From Acetobacterium sp965140355 (GTDB lineage: Bacteria; Bacillota; Clostridia; Eubacteriales; Eubacteriaceae): a stretch of 64,000 bases of DNA. The notes under the pieces were generated by a model. The model was given only the letters and a program-made list of their open reading frames with translations, was not told the DNA's origin and did no database searches. Below are positions 1 to 7,685 of the stretch, piece by piece. The DNA is taken from contig OZ223192.1 in NCBI GenBank assembly GCA_965140355.1, positions 62,001-126,000 of the forward strand, written 5' to 3'. Both the position numbers and the translations under genes were made by a program. How positions within the stretch are numbered: position 1 is the first letter of the stretch; each line of letters starts with the position of its first letter.

Positions 1-3
1 AAC

Positions 4-150
4 TTGAAACACATTAAAATCATTAAAGAAGGAAAACTCACTGACGTAAAAAATCGAGGATGTGGGGAATGTCAAACTTCCTGTCAGTCAGCGTGTAAAA
101 CTTCCTGTACCGTAGGAAATCAAAAATGCAAACAAACGACTGAAAAATAA
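4..150 (+). CDS. scfA: SCIFF ranthipeptide precursor
   Basis: A 48-residue peptide with the hallmark of the SCIFF family (six cysteines in forty-five residues): cysteines at 20, 23, 27, 31, 35 and 42, with the core CGECQTSCQSACKTSCT. In this family the partner radical SAM enzyme links Cys sulfur to Thr carbons (thioether, ranthipeptide class); the mature function is unknown. The maturase follows 66 nt downstream. The start is taken as TTG at base 4, because KHIK after the initiator is usual for the family. Only three bases lie upstream, so the ribosome site is not visible and the start is not proven. Confidence 0.9.
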   Translation: MKHIKIIKEGKLTDVKNRGCGECQTSCQSACKTSCTVGNQKCKQTTEK

Positions 151-165
151 TAACCATGAGCCTGA

Positions 166-199
166 GAGGGGCTGTCTCGCAAGAGATAGTCCCTTTTTT
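166..199 (+). terminator. Hairpin terminator/attenuator between scfA and scfB
   Basis: A GC-rich stem (GGGCTGTCTC, loop gcaa, GAGATAGTCCC with one mismatch) followed by a run of six T. It sits 17 nt after the SCIFF stop and just before the ribosome site of the maturase. It probably ends most transcripts, so that precursor outnumbers enzyme. Confidence 0.75.
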
Positions 200-216
200 C
201 ATGAAAAGGAGAAAAA

Positions 217-1566
217 ATGATTCATAAATATCAAAAAAACGGATTGAATATTGTTTTAGATGTCGATACCAGTACCGTATTAACGGTCGATGATTTGACC
301 TATGACATCTTAAACCTATATGAAACAAAAACACGAGCTGAAATCATTGAATTTTATCAGCAAAAATATTCAGTTGCAGAAATAAGTGAATGTCTGGACG
401 AATTGGATAAAGTAAAAAAAGAAGGACTTTTATTTCAGGAGATCAACTATCAACGGGAAAATTATGCCAATGGAGATTTAATCAAAGCTTTATGTCTCCA
501 TGTTGCCCATGACTGCAATTTAAAATGCTCATATTGCTTTGCTGCTCAAGGCGATTTTGATGGTGAAAAACTATTGATGCCCCTTGAAGTAGGGAAAAAA
601 GCAATCGATTTTATTATTGAACAATCCAAGAACCGGGAAAATCTGGAAATTGATTTTTTTGGCGGTGAACCGCTGATGAATCTGGATGTTGTTAAGGAAC
701 TCGTTATCTATGGCAATCAGATGGCGGCCAAAAACCATAAAAAGTTTAAATTTACAATGACGACTAACGGTGTTTTATTAAATGCTAAAACCCGGGAATA
801 CCTTAACGAAACGATGGATAACATCGTTCTTAGTCTGGACGGACGCAAAGAAGTTAATGATCATATGCGTCAAACGGTTAACGATCAGGGTTCATATGAT
901 GTGATTATTGATAACATTAAAGAGATGGCCAAAATGCGGGGAAGTAAAGATCATTACGTGCGGGGAACTTATACCCATCACAATCTTGATTTTTCAGAAG
1001 ATGTGCAATTTTTGGCAAAAGAGGGATTTACGAGTATTTCAGTGGAACCGGTAGTCGCCGAGGCCAGTCACGATTATGCCCTGACAGAAGCAGATTTACC
1101 AACCATTATCAACGAATATGATGCGCTTGCGTTAACTTATTTAAAACGTCATCAAGAAGATCTTAATTATAACTTTTTTCATTTTAATGTTGATCTTGAT
1201 CATGGCCCTTGCGTTTATAAACGTTTATCTGGTTGTGGCGCTGGCAAAGATTATGTGGCGGTTACCCCGGAAGGTGACATCTATCCCTGTCATCAATTTG
1301 TTGGGAATGAAGCTTTTAAAATGGGGAATGTGGATAGCGGCATTACCAATGGTGAGATTAAGAAGATTTTTGATGCCGGAAATCTGCTGGAAAAAGAAGC
1401 CTGTCAAACGTGTTGGGCTAAATATTTCTGCGGCGGCGGTTGTCATGCTAATGCTTATAATTTTAACGGAACAATTATGAAACCTCATTTTGTCAGCTGT
1501 GAAATTGAACGCTGCCGGGTCGAAAATGCGATTATGATTTCAATTATTGAAGGTGAACAGTCGTAA
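217..1566 (+). CDS. scfB: SCIFF peptide radical SAM maturase
   Basis: A 449-residue radical SAM/SPASM enzyme that installs thioether crosslinks in the SCIFF peptide encoded just upstream. Residues 1 to about 75 resemble the PqqD-like peptide-recognition domain. The AdoMet 4Fe-4S motif CxxxCxxC is at C100, C104, C107 (CNLKCSYC). The C-terminal third has the cysteine-rich SPASM pattern for auxiliary clusters (GCGAGKDY, CQTCWAKYFCGGGCHANAY, SCEIERC). Start ATG is preceded by AAAAGGAG. Length and order match characterised family members (CteB, Tte1186). It is followed by a 230-nt gap and rho. Confidence 0.93.
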   Translation: MIHKYQKNGLNIVLDVDTSTVLTVDDLTYDILNLYETKTRAEIIEFYQQKYSVAEISECLDELDKVKKEGLLFQEINYQRENYANGDLIKALCLHVAHDCNLKCSYCFAAQGDFDGEKLLMPLEVGKKAIDFIIEQSKNRENLEIDFFGGEPLMNLDVVKELVIYGNQMAAKNHKKFKFTMTTNGVLLNAKTREYLNETMDNIVLSLDGRKEVNDHMRQTVNDQGSYDVIIDNIKEMAKMRGSKDHYVRGTYTHHNLDFSEDVQFLAKEGFTSISVEPVVAEASHDYALTEADLPTIINEYDALALTYLKRHQEDLNYNFFHFNVDLDHGPCVYKRLSGCGAGKDYVAVTPEGDIYPCHQFVGNEAFKMGNVDSGITNGEIKKIFDAGNLLEKEACQTCWAKYFCGGGCHANAYNFNGTIMKPHFVSCEIERCRVENAIMISIIEGEQS

Positions 1567-1636
1567 ATTTAGGGATAAATGTGACCAAGTTAATAATAAA
1601 AAGTTAGTAACCTTGTGATGAATGCCACATGCAGTT

Positions 1637-1665
1637 TTGACAAGAATAGATATTTGTGGTAGATT
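1637..1665 (+). promoter_or_regulatory. Sigma-A-type promoter of rho
   Basis: TTGACA at 1637-1642 and TAGATT at 1660-1665, spaced 17 bp. It predicts a leader of about 130 nt before rho. That leader is very AT-rich with no T-run hairpin. Rho leaders are often autoregulated, but no specific element is visible here. Confidence 0.6.
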
Positions 1666-1799
1666 AAGGTATCTACAAACATAAAAATTCTCAGATATAT
1701 CTACATTGATTACAAAAATTAATAAATACTTTAATATTAAAACTCTATTTAAATTATCAAAACCATTCAAACCATTTAACTACCCATGGAGGCATAAAT

Positions 1800-3548
1800 T
1801 TGGAAAAGAAATCATTGGAAGACTTAACCGTTGTTGAATTGCGCAAACAGGCGGAGCGTCTTGGGATCGAAAAAATCAGTCGACTTAAAAAAATTGAATT
1901 GATCGAGGCGATTGAAGAAAAACTTGAAAACGAAAAAGATCAAGGCTCGCAAAAGCCGAATGACAAAAAGGAAAATGACATATTGATAATTGAAAAAGAA
2001 ACGACCGCAAAAAAAATTGGTAAAAAAATGAGCAATGAAAAAGGGTCGAATGAAAAACAGCCATTGCAGTCAAACCAACGAAATTCAAATGGAACGAATG
2101 GAAACAATCCGCGGTCACCATATTATAAAATAAAAGACTCGATGGATAATGTCGTGGTGGTGGAAGGAAATCTGGAGATTTTACCGGAAGGATTTGGTTT
2201 TGTAAAAAACAAAGAGATGAAGACTAACGAAGAATTTGTTTATATCTCAGGATCGCAAATACAAAAGTTCAAACTTGAAACCGGCGATTTATTAAGTGGT
2301 AAGGTACGGCCGCCAAAAACCGGCGAAAAATATTCGGCGATGTTATTTTTAGAAAAAGTTAACGGTACCAAAACGGCGGATATTATCCAAAAGATCAACA
2401 GCATGCTTTATGTTGATGAAAAAAAAGATCTGGAACGATTTAAAACTGCTCAAGAAGGAATTTTAGATGTAAACCCCGATGGTTTTGGCTTTTTAAGAAC
2501 GAACCATTATCTGTCAGGGGATCACGATATTTATGTGGCCGCTAATCAGATTCGGCGCTTTAATCTTCGTACCGGCGACAAAATTGTTGGTAAAATTAAA
2601 ATGTCCAGCGAAAATGAAAAATTTGATGCGTTATTATATGTTGAAAAGGTCAATGGCGATATTCCTGAAAAAATTGCCAACCGTCCCCGTTTTGAACAAC
2701 TGACGCCGATTTTTCCTGAAGAACGGATTGATCTGGAAACGACCCAGGACATTGTGTCAACCCGAATGATTAACCTGTTTTCACCAATGGGAAAAGGTCA
2801 GCGGGGTCTTATCGTGGCACCGCCTAAAGCTGGGAAGACCATTTTGCTCAAAGAAATTGCCAACGGAATTACCACTAATCATCCGGAGATTGAATTAATT
2901 ATTTTATTGGTTGATGAACGACCGGAAGAAGTTACCGACATGAAACGCTCGATTGATGCGGATATTGTCTATTCAACCTTTGATCAGCCCCCGGAAAATC
3001 ACATTAAAGTGGCCGAAATTGTGTTGGAGCGCGGGAAACGATTGGTTGAGCAAGGCAAAGATGTCGTTATTCTGGTCGATAGTCTGACGCGTTTAACCCG
3101 CGGCAATAATCTGGTCGTGTCACCTTCAGGTCGAACTTTATCTGGAGGGCTCGATCCGGAAGCCTTGTTTTTCCCCAAAAAATTCTTTGGTTCGGCACGA
3201 AATGTCGAAGAAGGCGGAAGTTTGACGATTTTGGCGACCGCTTTGGTGGATACCGGCAGCCGGATGGATGATATCATTTTTGAAGAATTCAAAGGTACCG
3301 GGAATATGGAACTACATCTGGAACGGGAATTAGCAGAACGACGAATTTTTCCGGCCATTAATCTGAACCGCTCAGGAACTCGTCGCGAGGAAAAATTATT
3401 AACGACGGAAGAACTACGCGTCAGTTTTGATATTCGAAAACGCTACAAGGGAACAACGGTTTATGATCTGACTGACAAGATTATTTCCATTCTAGAACGA
3501 ACCAAAGACAATGAAGCTTTCATGAAAAAATTTATTGATAAAATTTAA
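1800..3548 (+). CDS. rho: Transcription termination factor Rho, tandem RNA-binding domains
   Basis: A 582-residue RNA-dependent ATPase that ends transcription. Residues 1-45 are the Rho_N helical domain (LEDLTVVELRKQAERLGIE). Residues 50-115 are a charged, Lys/Asn/Glu-rich linker. Two consecutive cold-shock/OB-type RNA-binding domains follow: about 120-188 (GFGFVKNKE, FKLETGDLLSGKVRPP) and 218-287 (GFGFLRTNHYLSG, RRFNLRTGDKIVGKI). The second is the canonical copy. The ATPase core has P-loop APPKAGKT near 340-347. E. coli Rho is 419 aa, so the linker plus the extra OB domain account for most of the added length. TTG start with TGGAGG 7 nt upstream. Confidence 0.95.
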   Translation: MEKKSLEDLTVVELRKQAERLGIEKISRLKKIELIEAIEEKLENEKDQGSQKPNDKKENDILIIEKETTAKKIGKKMSNEKGSNEKQPLQSNQRNSNGTNGNNPRSPYYKIKDSMDNVVVVEGNLEILPEGFGFVKNKEMKTNEEFVYISGSQIQKFKLETGDLLSGKVRPPKTGEKYSAMLFLEKVNGTKTADIIQKINSMLYVDEKKDLERFKTAQEGILDVNPDGFGFLRTNHYLSGDHDIYVAANQIRRFNLRTGDKIVGKIKMSSENEKFDALLYVEKVNGDIPEKIANRPRFEQLTPIFPEERIDLETTQDIVSTRMINLFSPMGKGQRGLIVAPPKAGKTILLKEIANGITTNHPEIELIILLVDERPEEVTDMKRSIDADIVYSTFDQPPENHIKVAEIVLERGKRLVEQGKDVVILVDSLTRLTRGNNLVVSPSGRTLSGGLDPEALFFPKKFFGSARNVEEGGSLTILATALVDTGSRMDDIIFEEFKGTGNMELHLERELAERRIFPAINLNRSGTRREEKLLTTEELRVSFDIRKRYKGTTVYDLTDKIISILERTKDNEAFMKKFIDKI

Positions 3549-3560
3549 TCGATAAAATAT

Positions 3561-3589
3561 TTGATCTTTTAAGGAAAGTTTGATATAAT
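3561..3589 (+). promoter_or_regulatory. Promoter of rpmE
   Basis: TTGATC at 3561-3566 and TATAAT at 3584-3589 with a 17-bp spacer, just after the rho stop. It gives rpmE independent transcription with a leader of about 50 nt. Confidence 0.65.
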
Positions 3590-3647
3590 GTCTCGGTTGA
3601 TAAAATAACAATAAACAATTAAATAAATAAGAAACGAGGTGGATTCG

Positions 3648-3863
3648 ATGAAAGAAGGCATTCATCCAAATTACGGCAAATCAATAGTTAAATGTGCTTG
3701 CGGAAATTCATTTGAAACTGGTTCTATTAAACCAGAATTAAAAGTGGAAATCTGTTCTGCATGTCACCCATTTTTCACAGGGAAACAAAAACTTGTTGAT
3801 GCTGGTGGACGTGTTGATCGATTTAATAAAAAATACGGTATTAAAAACGAGTCAGCAGAATAA
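3648..3863 (+). CDS. rpmE: Ribosomal protein bL31, zinc-binding form
   Basis: A 71-residue large-subunit ribosomal protein. It begins MKEGIHPNY, the standard bL31 start, and keeps the four zinc-binding positions of the C+ type (C16 and C18 in CACG; C37 and C40 in CSACHPF), followed by the conserved FFTGKQ and GRVDRFNKKYG blocks. ATG 3648 is chosen over an in-frame GTG nine bases upstream, because the GAGGTGG ribosome site overlaps that GTG. It has its own promoter and a strong terminator. Confidence 0.95.
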   Translation: MKEGIHPNYGKSIVKCACGNSFETGSIKPELKVEICSACHPFFTGKQKLVDAGGRVDRFNKKYGIKNESAE

Positions 3864-3868
3864 GAATA

Positions 3869-3901
3869 AGAAAAAGTCGGTTCTTGTAACCGGCTTTTTT
3901 C
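3869..3901 (+). terminator. rpmE terminator
   Basis: AAAAAGTCGGTT, loop cttgt, AACCGGCTTTTTT: an intrinsic terminator directly after rpmE. Confidence 0.85.
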
Positions 3902-3951
3902 TTGTTCAAAGGCATTATGGTTATTTTGGCGAGTTGAGACGAGGTAAATAG

Positions 3952-4836
3952 ATGACCATCAGAGAGATTTTAGATTATGGACGAAAGTCCCTTTCTCAAG
4001 CTAAAATTGAATATCCTGGTTTAGAAGCCGAAATTCTTTTAAGTGGGATCTTAAATAAGGATCGGGTTTATTTTTACACGCATTGCCAAGAATTGTTGGA
4101 TGCGGTTAGTGAAGACTGCTATCGCCAAGCCATTAAGCGGCGGCGTCAACTTGAGCCGGTCGCTTATATTCTGGGAAAAAAAGAATTCATGGGGTTGGCC
4201 TTTTTAGTCAATCAGCAGGTGCTGATTCCTAGGCCGGATACAGAACCAATGGTGGAATATCTGATTGAATATTTACAGGCCAATTTTTCGGACGGTGCGA
4301 AAATTCTTGACCTATGTACCGGTAGCGGAGCGATTGGTATTTCAATTAAGCACTTTTATCAAAACGGTCAAGTGACACTTAGTGATATTTCAGAAGCGGC
4401 TTTAACCGTGGCTCAGGAAAATGCTAATCGTTTGGTAAACGGTGATCTTTCGCTTTATCAAGGGGATTTATTGGCAGCGCTTCCACAGGGTGAAACTTTT
4501 ACGGTGATTGTTTCAAATCCGCCCTATATCAGCCAGTCCGAGATGAAACAGTTAGCACCGGATATCATCGCTTATGAACCCCAGCTGGCACTTGATGGCG
4601 GTGAATCCGGTTTGGATTTTTATCACCGCATTATTCGTGAGGCACCATTGTTTTTAGAAAATAACGGTTTGCTGGCATTAGAAGTAGGTGATGAGCAAGC
4701 CGATGCAGTTGCCGCTCTTTTAGATCGGCAAGGTTATCATGAAATCAAAAAAATAATGGATTTGGGCGGACATGTGCGGTGTTTAACCGGAAAATTAACA
4801 AAGACAAATCCAACGGATAATAATAAATTGGGATGA
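3952..4836 (+). CDS. prmC: Peptide chain release factor N5-glutamine methyltransferase
   Basis: A 294-residue AdoMet methyltransferase that methylates the Gln of the GGQ motif in release factors. Features are an N-terminal helical domain, the linker PVAYILGKKEFMGL, RPDTEPMVEY, motif I (ILDLCTGSGAIGIS) and the catalytic NPPY at 189-192. The ATG follows AGACGAGGT. In many Firmicutes prmC follows rpmE and prfA. No prfA lies next to it here: efp is the next gene. Confidence 0.93.
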   Translation: MTIREILDYGRKSLSQAKIEYPGLEAEILLSGILNKDRVYFYTHCQELLDAVSEDCYRQAIKRRRQLEPVAYILGKKEFMGLAFLVNQQVLIPRPDTEPMVEYLIEYLQANFSDGAKILDLCTGSGAIGISIKHFYQNGQVTLSDISEAALTVAQENANRLVNGDLSLYQGDLLAALPQGETFTVIVSNPPYISQSEMKQLAPDIIAYEPQLALDGGESGLDFYHRIIREAPLFLENNGLLALEVGDEQADAVAALLDRQGYHEIKKIMDLGGHVRCLTGKLTKTNPTDNNKLG

Positions 4837-4912
4837 CGTCTCTAAAAAATTGTGATAGAATAACAAGATAAGATGAAAAGAAAAAATTAACATAAGCATA
4901 GCGGAGGTAAAC

Positions 4913-5470
4913 ATGGTTTCAGCAGGAGATTTTAAAAAAGGGGTAACGTTTGAAATGGATGGTAACACATTTACGGTTATCGAATTTCAACACGTAAAAC
5001 CGGGTAAAGGTGCGGCGTTTGTTCGAACTAAAATTCGAAATGTAATTACTGGGGCAGTGGTTGAAAAATCATTCAACCCAACCGAGCGATATCCAAAAGC
5101 ACAAGTGGAAACACGAGAAATGCAATATTTATATGAAGATGGTGGTTTATACTATTTCATGGATCAGGAAACCTATGAACAAATTCCTTTGAATTTGAAT
5201 CAGGTTGAAGAAGCGTTAAAATACCTGAAGGAAAATGATATTGCAACAGTAAAATCTCTTAAAGGGACGGCATTCTCTGTTGCAGCTCCGAATTTTGTGG
5301 AGTTGGAAATTGTTAAAACCGATCCTGGTTTCAAGGGCGACACCGCAACAGGGGCCAATAAACCGGCTACCGTTGAAACCGGTGCGATTATTACCGTTCC
5401 TCTTTTTGTTGAACAAGGTGATGTGATTCGAATTGATACCCGTACGGGCGATTACATGGAAAGGGTATAA
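4913..5470 (+). CDS. efp: Elongation factor P
   Basis: A 185-residue three-domain translation factor that relieves ribosome stalling at polyproline. It begins MVSAGDFKKGVTFEMDG. The modification loop HVKPGKGAAF places the target lysine at K32. The C-terminal signature DTRTGDYMERV is intact. The ribosome site GGAGG lies 6 nt before the ATG. Its stop is 2 nt before the next gene, so they are probably co-transcribed. Confidence 0.97.
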   Translation: MVSAGDFKKGVTFEMDGNTFTVIEFQHVKPGKGAAFVRTKIRNVITGAVVEKSFNPTERYPKAQVETREMQYLYEDGGLYYFMDQETYEQIPLNLNQVEEALKYLKENDIATVKSLKGTAFSVAAPNFVELEIVKTDPGFKGDTATGANKPATVETGAIITVPLFVEQGDVIRIDTRTGDYMERV

Positions 5471-5472
5471 AA

Positions 5473-5904
5473 ATGAAATACATTAATGAAAAAGTGGCCT
5501 ATACTAAAGGTTTAGTAGATGGTTTAGAATTAGACCAGGCATCTAATGAAGGCAAGGTTTTAGTTCAAGTATTGGATATTCTTGAAGATATCGTTGATGC
5601 TTTAGATGGGATTACTGAAGCTCAGGAAGAACTGGAAGAATTTGTGGAAATGGTCGATGATGATTTATCAGAGCTGGAAGAATTTATTTTAGACGAAGAT
5701 TTTGCTGATGATGAAGAATTTGAGTTTGATGATGAAGATTATTATGAAATTATTTGTCCCGAATGCGGAAATGTTTACATTACCGAATTTGATTCGTTTG
5801 AAAATAATTCAGTCGTTTGCCCGGAATGTGGAGCACCATTTATCCTAAATGAAGAAATTTCGTGTTGTGGTGAAGATGGCTGTGATTGTCATCAGGAAAT
5901 TTAA
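5473..5904 (+). CDS. CD1247-type acidic zinc-ribbon protein
   Basis: A 143-residue protein of unknown function, conserved next to efp in Clostridia. Residues 1-50 form a helical domain (KVAYTKGLVDGLEL). Residues about 53-92 are extremely acidic with long Asp/Glu runs. The rest is a zinc-ribbon-like fold with CPEC pairs (ICPECGNVY and VCPECGAPF) and a last Cys-rich tail (CCGEDGCDCH). The acidic stretch suggests binding to a basic or nucleic-acid-associated partner, but that is only inference. It sits between efp and an Asp23 gene. Confidence 0.8.
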   Translation: MKYINEKVAYTKGLVDGLELDQASNEGKVLVQVLDILEDIVDALDGITEAQEELEEFVEMVDDDLSELEEFILDEDFADDEEFEFDDEDYYEIICPECGNVYITEFDSFENNSVVCPECGAPFILNEEISCCGEDGCDCHQEI

Positions 5905-5921
5905 AGAACTCAGGTAATAAG

Positions 5922-6266
5922 ATGAAAACAGAAATGAAAAACAATCAGTCACCGGATATCAATGACGAAATGATCGCTTCAATTGTCAGCTTAGCAGCGA
6001 CAGGTGTTAACGGTGTGGAGCGTATTTCATTGAGAATCACCGATGAAATTATGGATAAGCTGTTGCTGGCGTCTTCAATTAAAGGGATCAAGATTGTTAG
6101 AAACCCAGAAGGGTTAATTATCTGGGTTTATATCATCACGGGATCGGGCGTTGACATTATCAAGGTTTCGGAAGCGGTTCAGAAAAAGGTCAAAGTTGCG
6201 GTCGAGTCGATGACCGGTTTTCAGGTGTCAATGGTTAATGTCCGAATCGAAGGTTCAGGCATCTAA
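5922..6266 (+). CDS. Asp23/Gls24 family envelope-stress-type protein
   Basis: A 114-residue DUF322/Asp23 protein. Typical features are the early ISDEMIASIVSLAATGVNGVE-like block (here NDEMIASIVSLAATGVNGV) and the late VNVRIEG block. Small Asp23 proteins (YqhY type) sit before nusB in many Firmicutes and are tied to membrane or lipid homeostasis. The start chosen is ATG 5922 (AGGTAATAAG upstream). A longer frame would overlap the previous gene without a ribosome site. Confidence 0.88.
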   Translation: MKTEMKNNQSPDINDEMIASIVSLAATGVNGVERISLRITDEIMDKLLLASSIKGIKIVRNPEGLIIWVYIITGSGVDIIKVSEAVQKKVKVAVESMTGFQVSMVNVRIEGSGI

Positions 6267-6285
6267 GGGGCGTAAGCCCCTTTTT
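6267..6285 (+). terminator. Weak hairpin between Asp23 gene and nusB
   Basis: GGGGC gtaa GCCCC followed by five T. A short stem, likely a partial terminator that lets some read-through into nusB. Confidence 0.6.
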
Positions 6286-6314
6286 AAAGGATAAAAGGAA
6301 TACGAGGAGTTCAC

Positions 6315-6731
6315 ATGAGTCGAAAAAAGGAACGGGAGTATGCTCTAAAAGGTATATTTCAACTAGACTTTCACCCAGAACCAGGAGATTTTACCGAAAG
6401 TATCACATTTTTTTTAGAGGACAATGAGCTGGATCTGAAGTATGGAAAAGCTTTGATCGACAATACCGAAGCTCATCTTGCCGAAATAGATAGTATTTTA
6501 GATGATTATCTTAAAGTAACCTGGAAAATTGACCGAATTCCTAAGGTTGAAAAATCAGTTCTGCGTTTGGCGATTTGCGAATTGAAATATATGGATGAAA
6601 AAGTACCATTTGAAGTAGTCATTAATGAGGCGATAGAATTAACTAAAAAATTCGGAGACGAGGATGGAAAAAATTACGTTAATGGTATTTTAAATAAAAT
6701 TGTTAAGGATGAACTCAATGAGTGCCCTTAG
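6315..6731 (+). CDS. nusB: Transcription antitermination factor NusB
   Basis: A 138-residue all-helical RNA-binding protein that joins NusE in rRNA antitermination. It has the basic N-terminus (MSRKKEREYALKGIFQLDF) and the conserved C-terminal half (KSVLRLAICELKYMD, PFEVVINEAIELTKKFGDE, YVNGILNKI). Strong GAGGAG upstream. The end overlaps the next gene by 14 nt, indicating translational coupling. Confidence 0.94.
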   Translation: MSRKKEREYALKGIFQLDFHPEPGDFTESITFFLEDNELDLKYGKALIDNTEAHLAEIDSILDDYLKVTWKIDRIPKVEKSVLRLAICELKYMDEKVPFEVVINEAIELTKKFGDEDGKNYVNGILNKIVKDELNECP

Positions 6732-7680
6732 TCTTGGCATTGATACCAGTAATTACACAACATCGGTTGCCTTAGTGGACGAAAATGAAAACATGATTTA
6801 TAACAAGGGCATCCTATTGGAAGTGAAGTCAGGAGAAAGAGGACTTCGTCAATCGGATGCTCTTTTTCAGCATGTCAAACATTTACCGGTGCTGCTTGAA
6901 GAGCTGGGGCAGCAGCGGGATATAAACGTTATTTGTTACTCCGAACGACCGCGGCCGTTATCAGACTCCTACATGCCGGTATTTCGCGCCGGTGAGTCGT
7001 TGGCCCGTTCGTTGGCGGCTAACTTGGGCGTGCCCAAGTTAGCGGTCAGCCATCAGGAAAATCATATTCGGGCCGCCCTTTATGGCAGCGGCTCGCCACA
7101 ACTCGAAACAGTCTTCTGCGCGGTTCATTTTTCCGGCGGCACCTCGGAAGTTCTTCTCGTCGAAAAGCAGGAAAACGGTTATCACTGTAGAATTATCGCT
7201 CAGACACTGGATCTTAATGCCGGACAATTGGTTGATCGCATCGGGGTTTTGATGGGGTGTGATTTTCCGGCGGGTAAAGCTTTGGAGGTGCTGGCGAAGC
7301 AGGCTGATATTACGAATAATGATCAAAAACTTGTAATCTCAACATCGCTCGAAGGGTTTGATTTTCATTTTTCGGGCCAGGAAAATCAGGCTAAAAGACA
7401 TTTGGAAAATGGTGCCAATCACAGTCTGGTCGCTTATCTGGTTTTAAAATCGATCGCTAAAACACTGTCTAAAAGCATTGTGGGACTCAGTGAAAAATAT
7501 TCCTTTCAAGCCGTTCTTTTTTCCGGTGGGGTGATGTCAAATCAGATTATTAAAGCGATTGTCGAAAAGGAATTGAAATTATCAGGATTGTCGCTTTATT
7601 TTTCGCCCGGAGAATACTCTCGGGATAATGCCGCGGGTAATGCCTTGATGGGAATGGATTATTACAAAAAGATGAGGTAA
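6718..7680 (+). CDS. Kae1/TsaD-like paralogue (putative O-sialoglycoprotein endopeptidase family)
   Basis: A 320-residue protein of the ASKHA/Kae1 fold. It has LGIDTSNYTTSVAL at the N-terminus, SHQENHIRAAL (the two His that bind metal in TsaD), the VDRIGVLMG block and FSGGVMSN near the end. True TsaD makes the t6A37 tRNA modification. This shorter, divergent copy next to xseA is a recurring clostridial paralogue whose substrate is unknown. The start is ATG 6718 inside the nusB end, with AAGGAT upstream, because the family motif begins four residues later. Confidence 0.8.
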   Translation: MSALSLGIDTSNYTTSVALVDENENMIYNKGILLEVKSGERGLRQSDALFQHVKHLPVLLEELGQQRDINVICYSERPRPLSDSYMPVFRAGESLARSLAANLGVPKLAVSHQENHIRAALYGSGSPQLETVFCAVHFSGGTSEVLLVEKQENGYHCRIIAQTLDLNAGQLVDRIGVLMGCDFPAGKALEVLAKQADITNNDQKLVISTSLEGFDFHFSGQENQAKRHLENGANHSLVAYLVLKSIAKTLSKSIVGLSEKYSFQAVLFSGGVMSNQIIKAIVEKELKLSGLSLYFSPGEYSRDNAAGNALMGMDYYKKMR

Positions 7681-7685
7681 AGCGG

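Noticed and set aside
38..334. Minus-strand frame opposite scfA/scfB
   Set aside because: Shadow of genes on the other strand; no ribosome site or family match.
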